Origin: Pseudomonadota bacterium
GTDB lineage: Bacteria; Pseudomonadota; Gammaproteobacteria; Steroidobacterales; Steroidobacteraceae
Direction of reading: 5' to 3'
Length of the DNA stretch: 64,000 nucleotides
NCBI GenBank assembly: GCA_023433705.1
Contig: JAEYUC010000022.1
Coordinates: 62,001-126,000, forward strand
Within the stretch, counting starts at the first letter, position 1. Each line of letters opens with the position of its first letter. The notes beneath the pieces are model-generated. The model was not told where the DNA came from, ran no database searches, and was given only the letters and a program-made list of their open reading frames with translations. Below are positions 23,853 through 32,392 of this stretch, piece after piece. The position numbers were made by a program, and so were the translations under genes.

Positions 23853-25397
23853 ATGCTTCGCCCCACCGACGGGCCTGCGATCACAAAAATGCTTTCTTCC
23901 GAGCTCGTCCGGAGCGTCCTCGATTCGGCTCCGGACGCAATGATCATCATCGATTCGACGGGCACGATCCTGTTCGCCAACAACCAGGTCACCGCGTTGT
24001 TCGGCTATTCGCCGAAAGAGATCAAGGGCAAGCAGGTGGAGCTGCTGTTGCCCGAGCGATTCCGCGCGCGCCACACGAGTCACCGGGACAACTACTCCCG
24101 CAACGTGCGCGTGCGCCCGATGGGCGCCGGCCTCGAACTGTTCGGCATGCGCCGCGACGGCAGCGAGTTCCCGGTCGAGATCAGCCTGAGCCCCATCACC
24201 CAGGGCGACGTCTCGATCGTCGCCGCGGCCATCCGCGACGTGACGGAACGCAAGCAGGTCGAGCAGGCCCTGCACGAAGCGCGCCGCGAAGCCGAATACG
24301 CCAATCTCGCGAAGAGCCGCTTTCTCGCGACCGCGAGCCACGACCTGCGTCAGCCGCTGCAGACGCTCGGACTGCTGAACGGCGCCCTGCGCCGCATGAT
24401 CCAGGACGAGGACGCCCGCGAGGCGCTCAAGCAGCAGGACGAAGCCATCGACGCGATGTCGCGCCTGCTGAACGCGCTGCTCGACATCAGCAAGCTCGAA
24501 TCGGGCGCCATCCGGGCCGATCGCGCGGACTTCGATCTCGCGCCGCTGTTCGAGGAATTGCGGCGCGATTTCGCCGGCGTCGCCGCGAACAAGGGTCTGC
24601 GCCTGTCGGTCGATACGCCGCGGTATCACGCGCACTCCGACGTCGCGCTCGTCGGTCAACTGCTGCGCAACCTCCTGTCCAACGCCGTCAAGTACACGCA
24701 GCATGGCTCCGTCGAGTTGCGCTGCGAGCCGCGCGAGGATCGCCTGCGGATCGAGGTGCGCGATACCGGCGTCGGCATCGCGCCCGACCAGATAGGCCAC
24801 ATCTTCGAGGAGTTCTACCAGGTCGGCGTCTCGCCCAACAGCTCGCGCGACGGGTACGGCCTGGGCCTCAGCATCGTGCAGCGGATCGTCAAACTACTCG
24901 GCATCCCGATCGACGTGCAGTCGGCGCCCGGCGAAGGTTCCGTGTTCGCGATCGAGCTGCCGCGCTGCGCGCCGACGGAAGAGACCTCGGCGGCGGCCGC
25001 GACGAAAAGCGCCGGCCGCGCGCGTGGCGCGGCCTCGCACAAGGTCCTCGTGGTCGAGGACGAACCCGGCGTGCGCACGGCGATGCGCATGTTGCTCAAG
25101 ATAGAAGGATTCGACGTGACCGCCGTGGCCACCGCGGGGGAAGCCATCAAGCTGCTGCGTTCGGAGCCGTTCGATCTGCTGGTGACCGACTACCATCTCG
25201 AAGAAGGCCGCACGGGCACGCAGGTCATCGCCGCGGCGCGCGAGGCGCGCGGACCGGCATTCGGCGCCGTGCTCGTCACGGGCGATACGTCGCCGGCCGT
25301 GCGCGAACTGCCCGTCGATGCGCGACTGCGCATCACGAGCAAGCCCATCAACTCGGAAGAGTTACTGTCGCTGGTGCAGGGGCTGCTCCAGCCCTGA
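23853..25397 (+). CDS. PAS-domain hybrid sensor histidine kinase with C-terminal receiver
   Basis: About 514 residues from ATG 23853 (ATG 23889 is possible; neither has a strong ribosome site). A PAS domain (residues 15-130) is followed by HisKA with ATASHDLRQPLQ (H163), the HATPase boxes LLSNAVKYT, DTGVGIAPDQ and GYGLGLSIVQRIV, and a receiver domain near 395-514 with phospho-acceptor D446 in VTDYHLEEG. No membrane helix is seen, so it is cytoplasmic. The signal is unknown; the PAS domain lacks the FixL-like heme pocket residues at the matching places. It is convergent with the Usp gene, with a 36-base overlap. Its output may be phosphotransfer to FixJ or another regulator. Confidence 0.9.
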   Translation: MLRPTDGPAITKMLSSELVRSVLDSAPDAMIIIDSTGTILFANNQVTALFGYSPKEIKGKQVELLLPERFRARHTSHRDNYSRNVRVRPMGAGLELFGMRRDGSEFPVEISLSPITQGDVSIVAAAIRDVTERKQVEQALHEARREAEYANLAKSRFLATASHDLRQPLQTLGLLNGALRRMIQDEDAREALKQQDEAIDAMSRLLNALLDISKLESGAIRADRADFDLAPLFEELRRDFAGVAANKGLRLSVDTPRYHAHSDVALVGQLLRNLLSNAVKYTQHGSVELRCEPREDRLRIEVRDTGVGIAPDQIGHIFEEFYQVGVSPNSSRDGYGLGLSIVQRIVKLLGIPIDVQSAPGEGSVFAIELPRCAPTEETSAAAATKSAGRARGAASHKVLVVEDEPGVRTAMRMLLKIEGFDVTAVATAGEAIKLLRSEPFDLLVTDYHLEEGRTGTQVIAAAREARGPAFGAVLVTGDTSPAVRELPVDARLRITSKPINSEELLSLVQGLLQP

Positions 25398-26189
25398 CGA
25401 GTCACGCGGCCAATTCGACACGCTGTTCTTTCGCTCGCGCACGAGGCGGCGTTCGCGACCGACTCCGCTCACCAGCAGCACATCGCCCCCGGTCGCCTCG
25501 GCGAGGCGCGCGCGCAGGCTCTCGGGCAGCAGGCCAACCACCAGCACGTCGTAGCGACGCGCGGTGATGAGCCGCGGCAGGCATTCCTCGGGAGGCCCGT
25601 CGAACATCTGCATGCGTTCGCATCCGACACGGAACTCGCGCACGAGCTGCGCCAGCTTGACGGCGCGTTCCATGCGCAGCGGCTCGTCGCTCTTTTCGCG
25701 CTCTCCGTAGAGGACGTCGAGATCGCCTTCGCAACCCAGCGCCAGGAACCCGGCCGCCTGCAGCGTGGCGCGCGCCTCGCGCGCCGCATCCGCATCGGCG
25801 ACGTCCACGGCGGCGGCGATCCGCACGAGCTCGCGCCACGGCGTGGGACCCGTCAACAGCACCGGCGCCGGACACTGGCGCGCAAGCCGGCAATCCGCCC
25901 GGTCGCTCGAGCGCACCTTGACGAGCAGGTCGGGCCGATGATCGTGGACGTGGCGCAGAAGCGCGCGACTCAGCGGCTCACCGGCATGGAGCAGATACGC
26001 GATCGTGACCTTGTCGACCGGCAGCGTCGAGCATCGCGTGGAGAGTTCGGGCAGCAGCTTCGTGTCGCCCGCCAGCACCTCGAGGCGTGCGCCGAACTGG
26101 CGCGCGAGCCATGCGGCCTTGTCGACGACTAACAACCCCGCGGCGGAGGAATCTTCGACGATCGCGAGGATCGAGGTCAGCTTGTCCAT
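25362..26189 (-). CDS. Universal stress protein, tandem-domain, divergent
   Basis: A 275-residue UspE-like protein; GTG 26192 is an alternative start. The N-terminal half (KLTSILAIVEDSSAAG) and C-terminal half (RYDVLVVGLLPESLRARLAEATGGDVLLV) both fit the Usp fold, but the glycine-rich ATP motif is poor. It is less like the two other Usp proteins than they are to each other. It lies back to back with fixL, so the 157-base gap probably holds both promoters. A 16-codon open frame from ATG 26239 ends in TGATG overlapping this start and could couple translation. Confidence 0.8.
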   Translation of the reverse strand: MDKLTSILAIVEDSSAAGLLVVDKAAWLARQFGARLEVLAGDTKLLPELSTRCSTLPVDKVTIAYLLHAGEPLSRALLRHVHDHRPDLLVKVRSSDRADCRLARQCPAPVLLTGPTPWRELVRIAAAVDVADADAAREARATLQAAGFLALGCEGDLDVLYGEREKSDEPLRMERAVKLAQLVREFRVGCERMQMFDGPPEECLPRLITARRYDVLVVGLLPESLRARLAEATGGDVLLVSGVGRERRLVRERKNSVSNWPRDSSGLEQPLHQRQ

Positions 26190-26346
26190 CACAGGGATTC
26201 AGCCGTCAGGCGGTCGCGGGCGTCGTACAGGTCGCTCATGGCAGCATGCTGGCAATGTGCCGCGCCCCGCAGAATCAGCCGGTATACCTATTTTGTCCGT
26301 GGTTTTGCGTACATCGACGGGCCCGCCCCGACCCCATACTCGGCGC

Positions 26347-27455
26347 ATGTATTCGCGGGAGACCCAGGCGTTGATGGAAGCGGCCGTGGACGCCATCGTG
26401 GTCATCGACCACCGTGGCGTCATGACCGACGTGAACGCCTCCACCTGCCGCATGCTCGGGTACACCACCGAGGAGCTGCTCGGGAAGAACGTCGGCATGC
26501 TGATGCCCGAAGCGGATCGCAGCGCGCATGACGAGTACATGCGGCGATATCTGGACACCGGCACCGCCCGGATCATCGGCATCGGCCGACAGGTGACTGC
26601 GCGCCGCAAGGACGGAACCGTGTTTCCGGCGCGACTGACCGTCGGCCGGGTGCCGGACGCCGTCCCACCGCGTTTCGTCGGTTTCCTGCGCGACGTGACC
26701 GAGGAGAACGAACGCGAACAGAACCTGCACCTCGCGCAGGACCGGCTCACGCGCGTCGCCCGCCTCGCCACGCTGGGCGAGATGACCGCCGGGATCGCGC
26801 ACGAACTCAACCAGCCGCTGACCGCGATCACCACTTACGCGCGCGCGTGCGAGCGATATCTCGAGATGGGCCAACCCGACATGGACGAGATCCGCGAGGC
26901 GCTGCGCGAGATCAATGCGGAAGGGTTGCGCGCCGGCGAGGTGATCCGGCGGCTGCGATGCATGAGCCGCGCCGACACCGCCGACGAACATACGACCATC
27001 GAGATGAACGCGCTCTTCGACGAGCTGCACTCGCTCATGTCATCGGATGCGCGCGCACACGAAGCGCGCCTGGCCATCGACATCGAACCCGACCTGCCGC
27101 CCGTCACCGGCAATGCCGTGCAGCTCCAGCAGGTGTTGCTCAATCTCCTGCGCAATGCGCTCGAAGCCCTGCTCGAATGTCCGGCCGGATCCCGCGAAGT
27201 CATGGTGAGCGCGGCGAGGACGGTCCAGGGTGAGGTAGAGCTGCGCGTGACCGACAACGGTCCCGGCATCGAGGCCGGCATCCGCGATAGTTTGTTCGAT
27301 CCGTTCTCGACCACCAAACCGTCGGGGACGGGTCTCGGCCTCGCCATCAGCCGTACCATCGTGCAAGGGCACCGGGGTACTATCGAGGCAAGGCCGGCGC
27401 CGTCGCGGGGAACCACCTTCGTCGTGCGACTGCCCGCGATGGAGGTCATGACAAG

Positions 27456-27459
<4 letters not shown>
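26347..27459 (+). CDS. fixL: FixL-type haem-PAS oxygen sensor kinase
   Basis: A 370-residue soluble kinase with no membrane helix. The PAS domain (about residues 5-120) aligns closely with Bradyrhizobium FixL. The residue matching the haem-binding H200 is H61 (in DRSAHDEYMRRY), that matching R206 is R67, I215 is I76, and the distal R220 is R81 (in RIIGIGR). Position 214 is Arg instead of His. HisKA has H152 in GIAHELNQPL; the ATPase motifs are LLNLLRNALEAL, DNGPGI and GTGLGLAIS. Oxygen binding should inhibit the kinase, so it phosphorylates FixJ when oxygen is low. It overlaps fixJ by four bases. The distances come from my reading of the alignment. Confidence 0.92.
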
Positions 27460-28076
<617 letters not shown>

Positions 28077-28079
28077 GGG

Positions 28080-28763
28080 CTATCTACCCGAGATCGAACT
28101 CAGATCCGGGCTCATGCGCGAAAGGTAGTCGGCCACTCCCCGCATCTCGGCCTCGGACAGTCCCTGCAGCCGCTCGACGTGAGCGAGATCCATGCCGGGA
28201 CGTTTGCCGGCGGCGGTCTCCTGCAGCTGGCGCAGCAGATATGCGTAGCGCTGGCCGGCGAGGCGCGGCAGGGAACGGGCGCGATCGCCCTCGCCCAGCG
28301 GGCCATGGCAGCGTTCGCAGACGCGGAAGTAGACGCTCGCGCCTGCGCGCAGGTCCTGGCCGTCGCCGATGCCCTCAGCGGTCGGCGGAAACCGCGGCAG
28401 CTCGGAGATGTAGGCAGCCACGTCCGCCAGGTCCTGCGCATTGCGCAGGTGATGGTCGTCGGTGAAATGCTGCATGCGCGCATCCCAGCGCTGATCGTGG
28501 CGGAAGTCCGCGAGCTGCTTGAGGAGTACCCCGCCATGTTGCCCTGCGATGGCGGGGATTTCGCCATCAGTTGTGCCGATGCCGTCGTCGCCATGGCACG
28601 CGGCGCAGGTGCGGAACAATTCGGCGCCATGAGCGCGATCGGGCTGAAGCAGTGCGCCCTCGATGAATTCACGGTCGCGTTGCAGGCGCGTTTCCGGGGA
28701 CTGCCCCCACGCGTATGCCGCGATCGCGGCGAGCAACAGGGTGAACGGGCCGACATTGCGCAT
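28080..28763 (-). CDS. Dihaem cytochrome c, c4-like
   Basis: A 227-residue exported protein with a signal peptide and two haem c sites: CAACHGDDGIG and CERCHGPLGEG. The repeats IPAIAGQHGGVLLKQLADFRHDQRWD and LPRLAGQRYAYLLRQLQE match the c4 family repeat. Likely a periplasmic electron carrier to cbb3 oxidase or NirK. It ends just after fixJ on the opposite strand. TTG 28772 is an alternative start. It is a paralogue of the gene at 29227. Confidence 0.9.
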   Translation of the reverse strand: MRNVGPFTLLLAAIAAYAWGQSPETRLQRDREFIEGALLQPDRAHGAELFRTCAACHGDDGIGTTDGEIPAIAGQHGGVLLKQLADFRHDQRWDARMQHFTDDHHLRNAQDLADVAAYISELPRFPPTAEGIGDGQDLRAGASVYFRVCERCHGPLGEGDRARSLPRLAGQRYAYLLRQLQETAAGKRPGMDLAHVERLQGLSEAEMRGVADYLSRMSPDLSSISGR

Positions 28764-28803
28764 GGGGCTCAACGGTAACGCGGCGCGGCGGCCGCGGGAT
28801 CAA

Positions 28804-28830
28804 GGGAACTACGTATGGAAGTACGCGTAA
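28804..28830. promoter_or_regulatory. ACTACG/TACGCG motif upstream of the c4-like cytochrome
   Basis: GGGAACTACGTATGG followed by AAGTACGCGTAA, 41-67 bases before the cytochrome start. GGGAACTAC matches the reverse of the rhizobial FixJ core (GTAGTTTCCC type) well, making this one of the stronger candidate FixJ sites in the window. Confidence 0.5.
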
Positions 28831-28914
28831 CCCCCGCGCACCGAGCCGCGGCACGCGCGGACACTGCTCGAGCGCATCCTTCTTGTCAGGGGCGCCGCAA
28901 GATGCGCCGGCCGA

Positions 28915-29106
28915 TCAGCTCGCGGGCCGGTCCTTGCTGAAACACTGCACGACCAGCCGCCTCTGCCCGCCGCTTTCCCGTTCGACTGCCTTGCGGGTCT
29001 CGGCCATCGCGTAATGGCACGCCTCCCGCGTGGCGAACTCCTGGCTGAATCCGGAGTTCGGCGACACGCTGCCGCCCTGGAAGAAGATCACGATCAATAC
29101 GTACAT
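28915..29106 (-). CDS. Small hypothetical protein
   Basis: A 63-residue protein from ATG 29106, MYVLIVIFFQGGSVSPN at its start, with two cysteines (EACHYA, VQCFSKD) and a helical, charged middle (MAETRKAVERESGGQ). A short secretion-like hydrophobic N terminus is possible. It lies between two paralogous dihaem cytochrome genes, same strand, and may be transcribed with the downstream one. I do not recognise a family. The coding look (GC at third positions) supports a real gene only moderately. Confidence 0.5.
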   Translation of the reverse strand: MYVLIVIFFQGGSVSPNSGFSQEFATREACHYAMAETRKAVERESGGQRRLVVQCFSKDRPAS

Positions 29107-29226
29107 CCCGGCCTCCCGCGCAAGAGCAAAGGCGGATCGTGCACGCCCCGGCGATTTCATTTCCTTGACGCAGTCGTCAGGCCGGAGAGCCCGAATGCGC
29201 GCGGAGATCCTGCTCGGCGCCGGATG

Positions 29227-29880
29227 TCAGTTGGCGTCGGGATCCCAGCCGATCCGCGAGATGAAATCCGCGAGCGCGCGGACCTGCTGGAAATCGAGCG
29301 GCTCGATCTTGTTGGCGTGCGCCTTGTCGAGTGTGGGCCGGCGGCCGTCCACCGCGTCGTACATCTGGCGAAGTAGATAGTCGTAGTGCTGGCCCGCGAG
29401 GCGCGGGATCGCCTTGGCCGCGTCGCCGCTGCCGTCCGGCCGGTGACAGGACGCGCAGCGCTGGCCGTACAGGATCGCACCATCGGTCGCGTACGTGCCC
29501 TCGCCGATGCCGCGCGCGCCGCCTCGTTCGAGACTGGTGACGTAGGCCGCGAGGTCGGCGATGTCCTGCGGGCCTTCGAGGGTGTGCTGGTTCGCGATCT
29601 GTTCCATGCGGAAGTCCCAGCGCTTGCCGTACCGGAAGTCCACGATCTGCTTGAGCAGCACGGAGTAATGCTGCCCGGCGATGCGCGGCACGTTGCCGTT
29701 CGCCTGGCCGTTGCCGTCGGCTCCGTGGCAGGAAATGCAGGCGCGGTAGAGCTCGGCGCCATGTTCGGGATTCGGCGCTGCTTTTTTCGCGAGGTCCAGG
29801 TCGCGTCGCGCTTCGTTGGCGGCCAACGCGAACGACGAAACCCCCAGGGCGAACATGAAGACCGCGATTATCACGCGCAT
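29227..29880 (-). CDS. Dihaem cytochrome c4
   Basis: A 217-residue periplasmic protein with a clear signal peptide ending FALAANEA and two haem c sites (CISCHGADGNG, CASCHRPDGSG). The repeats IAGQHYSVLLKQIVDFRYGKRWDFRM and LAGQHYDYLLRQMYD are c4 signatures. c4 passes electrons to cbb3 oxidase in related bacteria. GGAGG lies seven bases before the ATG. It is paralogous to the gene at 28080, probably a tandem duplication. The divergent intergenic region to hsp20 contains candidate FixJ sites. Confidence 0.93.
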   Translation of the reverse strand: MRVIIAVFMFALGVSSFALAANEARRDLDLAKKAAPNPEHGAELYRACISCHGADGNGQANGNVPRIAGQHYSVLLKQIVDFRYGKRWDFRMEQIANQHTLEGPQDIADLAAYVTSLERGGARGIGEGTYATDGAILYGQRCASCHRPDGSGDAAKAIPRLAGQHYDYLLRQMYDAVDGRRPTLDKAHANKIEPLDFQQVRALADFISRIGWDPDAN

Positions 29881-29928
29881 GCCGATTCCTCCATCGGACC
29901 ATTCTCCTCCCCTCGTGAGGGGCCTGCC

Positions 29929-30000
29929 AATACGCAGTAGACCGCATCCGATTACGCGCGGCCGCGAATCGCGCTATATGCGGCGCAGGAACTACATTCG
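29929..30000. promoter_or_regulatory. TACGCA and ACTAC words between cytochrome c4 and hsp20
   Basis: AATACGCAGTAGACCGCATCC at 29929-29948 lies near the cytochrome c4 gene; GGAACTACATTCG at 29988-30000 lies near hsp20. Both resemble the ACTACG/TACGCA motif family seen upstream of ccoN and ackA. No sigma-70 or heat-shock promoter could be assigned with confidence. Confidence 0.4.
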
Positions 30001-30028
30001 CCGGAGCCATCAACAGGAGGAGCAAGCC

Positions 30029-30466
30029 ATGAGCCTTATCCGTTGGGAACCCTTCGCGGGAATCGACGACCTGTTTGCGCGCATGCCCGGGATGATGGGC
30101 TGGCCGCGCACGTTCGACGCCGCTGGCGGCCGCGGCGCCTTTACGCCCGCCGTCGACATCAGCGAGACCGACACCGAATACCTGATCCGCGCCGAACTAC
30201 CCGCGATGAAGAAGGAGGACGTGAACATCACCGTGGACGACCGGATGCTGACGATCTCCGGCGAGCGCAAGCAGCGCTTCGAGGACAAGCAGGAGAAATC
30301 GCATCGCGTCGAGACGGTCTACGGCAGCTTCTCGCGCAGCTTTTCGTTGCCCGACAGCGCCGACGTGAATTCGATTCGCGCGGAATCGAGCGACGGCGTG
30401 ATCACGATCCACGTCGCGAAGACGAAGGCCGAACCGCGCAAACCGACACAGATAAAGGTGCAGTGA
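30029..30466 (+). CDS. Small heat shock protein Hsp20 (alpha-crystallin)
   Basis: A 145-residue holdase with a strong ribosome site (ACAGGAGG). The alpha-crystallin domain spans about residues 39-135: FTPAVDISETDTEYLIRAELP, MLTISGERK, and the GVITIHVAK strand. A PTQIKV ending supplies the I-X-V C-terminal anchor. It is co-transcribed with the Usp gene that starts one base after its stop. Together they look like a low-oxygen or stationary-phase protection pair. Confidence 0.94.
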   Translation: MSLIRWEPFAGIDDLFARMPGMMGWPRTFDAAGGRGAFTPAVDISETDTEYLIRAELPAMKKEDVNITVDDRMLTISGERKQRFEDKQEKSHRVETVYGSFSRSFSLPDSADVNSIRAESSDGVITIHVAKTKAEPRKPTQIKVQ

Positions 30467-30467
30467 C

Positions 30468-31466
30468 ATGAAACCCGTGCGGCGGATCCTGTTCGCGGTC
30501 AAGGACCCCGCGGCGCAGCGCGAAAGCGCCGCGCTGCAGGGCATCACGCTTGCGAAGGCGCTCGGCGCGCAGATCGAATTCTTCCATTCGATCTCGACGC
30601 CGGTGTTCCTCGACCTGCAGCCACTCACGAACGTCTCGCTCGACGACCTCAAACGCGAGGCGCTCGCGGGACGGCGCGAGGGCCTCGAGAAGCTGGTCGC
30701 GCTGGCGCGCCGCAAGGGTGTGCGTGCGACCGGTCATGCCGAATGGGACTATCCGCCGCACGAGGCCATCCTGCGCCGCGCGGAGAAGACCCGCGCCGAT
30801 CTCATCGTCGCCGAAGTTCACCAGGGCTCGCGCGCGAAACGCTGGATCATGAAGCTCAACGACTGGGAGCTGCTGCGCGCCAGCGTCGTGCCGGTGCTGC
30901 TGCTCAAGGAAGGCGCGCCCTCACTCACGCGCGCCCCGGTGCTCGCGGCGATCGATCCGTCGCACACCCATGCGAAGCCGTCTGCCCTGGATACGAACAT
31001 CCTCGGGGCGGCGCAGCGCATCGCCGAAGGACTCGGCGGCAAATTGCACGTCGTTCATTCGGTTCCGCCCGGCTTCTATGGCCTGCCTACCGGAGGCGAT
31101 CCGGCGATCGACGCGCAGTTGCTGGCGGCGCGGCAGGAGGTCATCCGCGAGAGGCGCGGCAAGGATCTCGACCGGTTCGCCGCGCGCGCGGAAGTGCCGG
31201 CGTCGCGACGTCACCTGGTCGACGGTGAGCCCGAAGCCGCGATCCCGCGCGTCGCGCAGAAGATCGGCGCGGGGCTGGTGGTCATGGGCGCGGTCTCGCG
31301 TTCGGGGCTCAAGCGCCTGTTCATCGGCAACACCGCCGAACGCGTGCTGGAGGAGTTGCCCTGCGACGTACTCGTGGTCCATCCCAAGCGCGCGAAGGCA
31401 CGCATGGCAACCAAACCGCGCGGCATGAAGGTGATCACCTCGACGCCGTTGTTGCCCTTGGTCTAG
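30468..31466 (+). CDS. Tandem universal stress protein
   Basis: A 332-residue, two-domain Usp, strongly similar to the one at 14448 (ILFAVKDPA, YPPHEAILRRA, MGAVSRSGLKRLFIGNTAERVL). The second domain ends LPCDVLVV and then continues with a basic tail KRAKARMATKPRGMKV that the paralogue lost to a repeat. It is part of an operon with hsp20. Role in hypoxic or stress survival is inferred from the family. Confidence 0.92.
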   Translation: MKPVRRILFAVKDPAAQRESAALQGITLAKALGAQIEFFHSISTPVFLDLQPLTNVSLDDLKREALAGRREGLEKLVALARRKGVRATGHAEWDYPPHEAILRRAEKTRADLIVAEVHQGSRAKRWIMKLNDWELLRASVVPVLLLKEGAPSLTRAPVLAAIDPSHTHAKPSALDTNILGAAQRIAEGLGGKLHVVHSVPPGFYGLPTGGDPAIDAQLLAARQEVIRERRGKDLDRFAARAEVPASRRHLVDGEPEAAIPRVAQKIGAGLVVMGAVSRSGLKRLFIGNTAERVLEELPCDVLVVHPKRAKARMATKPRGMKVITSTPLLPLV

Positions 31467-31546
31467 GGCACGAGGTTCCGGGGAACGGCCGGACACCCGG
31501 ACGCATTGACTCCGCAGGCGGCGCAGGTGGCGTCGCATCGGAGGCA

Positions 31547-31903
31547 ATGATGTTCCAGGTGTCCCTCGCTCTTTTCGCCGTCGCCGCCGTCGCGGGACTC
31601 ACGATGGCGGTCATGCATTTCCGTGGCGTGAGCCCGCCGCGCACCGTCGTCGCGGCTCTGCACGGGTTGTTTGCCGCCGCGGGGCTCGTCGTGCTGCTGC
31701 TGGCGCTGATCAAAGCCGGCTTCGAAGGCCGGCCCGGCATCGCATTCGGGCTGCTCGCGGCGGCGGCGCTCGGCGGCTTCGTCCTGTTGAGCTCGCACGT
31801 CCAGGGAAAACGCCTCCCCTCGGGGCTTGTCGTAGGGCACGGGTTGTTGGCGGTCGCGGGCTTCGTCACGCTGCTGCTGGCGCAATACGCGCTCATGACC
31901 TGA
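31547..31903 (+). CDS. Four-helix membrane protein of unknown function
   Basis: A 118-residue hydrophobic protein (ATG 31550 is possible, with GGAGG better spaced). Four helices: QVSLALFAVAAVAGLTMAV, GLFAAAGLVVLLLALI, AFGLLAAAALGGFVLLS and GLLAVAGFVTLLLAQY. Two repeated units with a histidine before or within the helix (MHFRG, LHGLF, SSHVQG, VGHGLL) could bind metal or haem, but no family is recognised. It is 80 bases after the Usp gene. Confidence 0.7.
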   Translation: MMFQVSLALFAVAAVAGLTMAVMHFRGVSPPRTVVAALHGLFAAAGLVVLLLALIKAGFEGRPGIAFGLLAAAALGGFVLLSSHVQGKRLPSGLVVGHGLLAVAGFVTLLLAQYALMT

Positions 31904-31984
31904 ACTTCTCGTACACGGACTAGGTATTCATGCCCATGTCCAGGCAGGGGTGGATCGCAAGACCATTGGACTCGTGGTGTGCCC

Positions 31985-32392
31985 ATGGAGCGAGTAGTTC
32001 ACGAACGCGAGCGCGACGCCGCGCGCGATCCGCGCTGGGGCGGGCGTATTCCTTGTCACGCGCAGGTCCAGATCACCGACGACACCGAGCTGCGCGGCCG
32101 CGGACAGATGCGCGACGTGAGCAAGTCGGGGGCGTTCATCGTGACTTCGCTCGGCGTGTCGCTGTACTGCCAGCTCGAGGTCGCGATCATGAATCCGGAC
32201 GGCTCGCGAGGGCCCTGCGGACACGCGACCGTGGTGCGCACGGACTGGGATGGCATCGGCATCGAGTGGCGCGAGGTCGCCGAGGAGCTGACCTGTCCCG
32301 CGATGGGCTGCACCACGAAGTGCCTGGCGCCGCGCTCGCCGGCGCAAGGCAAGGGGCAAGTCCCGGACAAAGTGCGGGACCCGGGTAGTTAG
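31985..32392 (+). CDS. PilZ-domain protein, putative c-di-GMP responsive
   Basis: A 135-residue protein. RDPRWGGRIPCHAQVQI followed by MRDVSKSGAFIVTS matches the PilZ pattern (R/G-rich start, D/NxSxxG), though the first RxxxR motif is incomplete, so c-di-GMP binding is uncertain. A cysteine cluster in the C-terminal tail (CPAMGCTTKC) is unusual for PilZ and might bind metal. The GTG at 31979 is another start. Convergent with the next gene, overlapping by four bases. Confidence 0.7.
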   Translation: MERVVHERERDAARDPRWGGRIPCHAQVQITDDTELRGRGQMRDVSKSGAFIVTSLGVSLYCQLEVAIMNPDGSRGPCGHATVVRTDWDGIGIEWREVAEELTCPAMGCTTKCLAPRSPAQGKGQVPDKVRDPGS

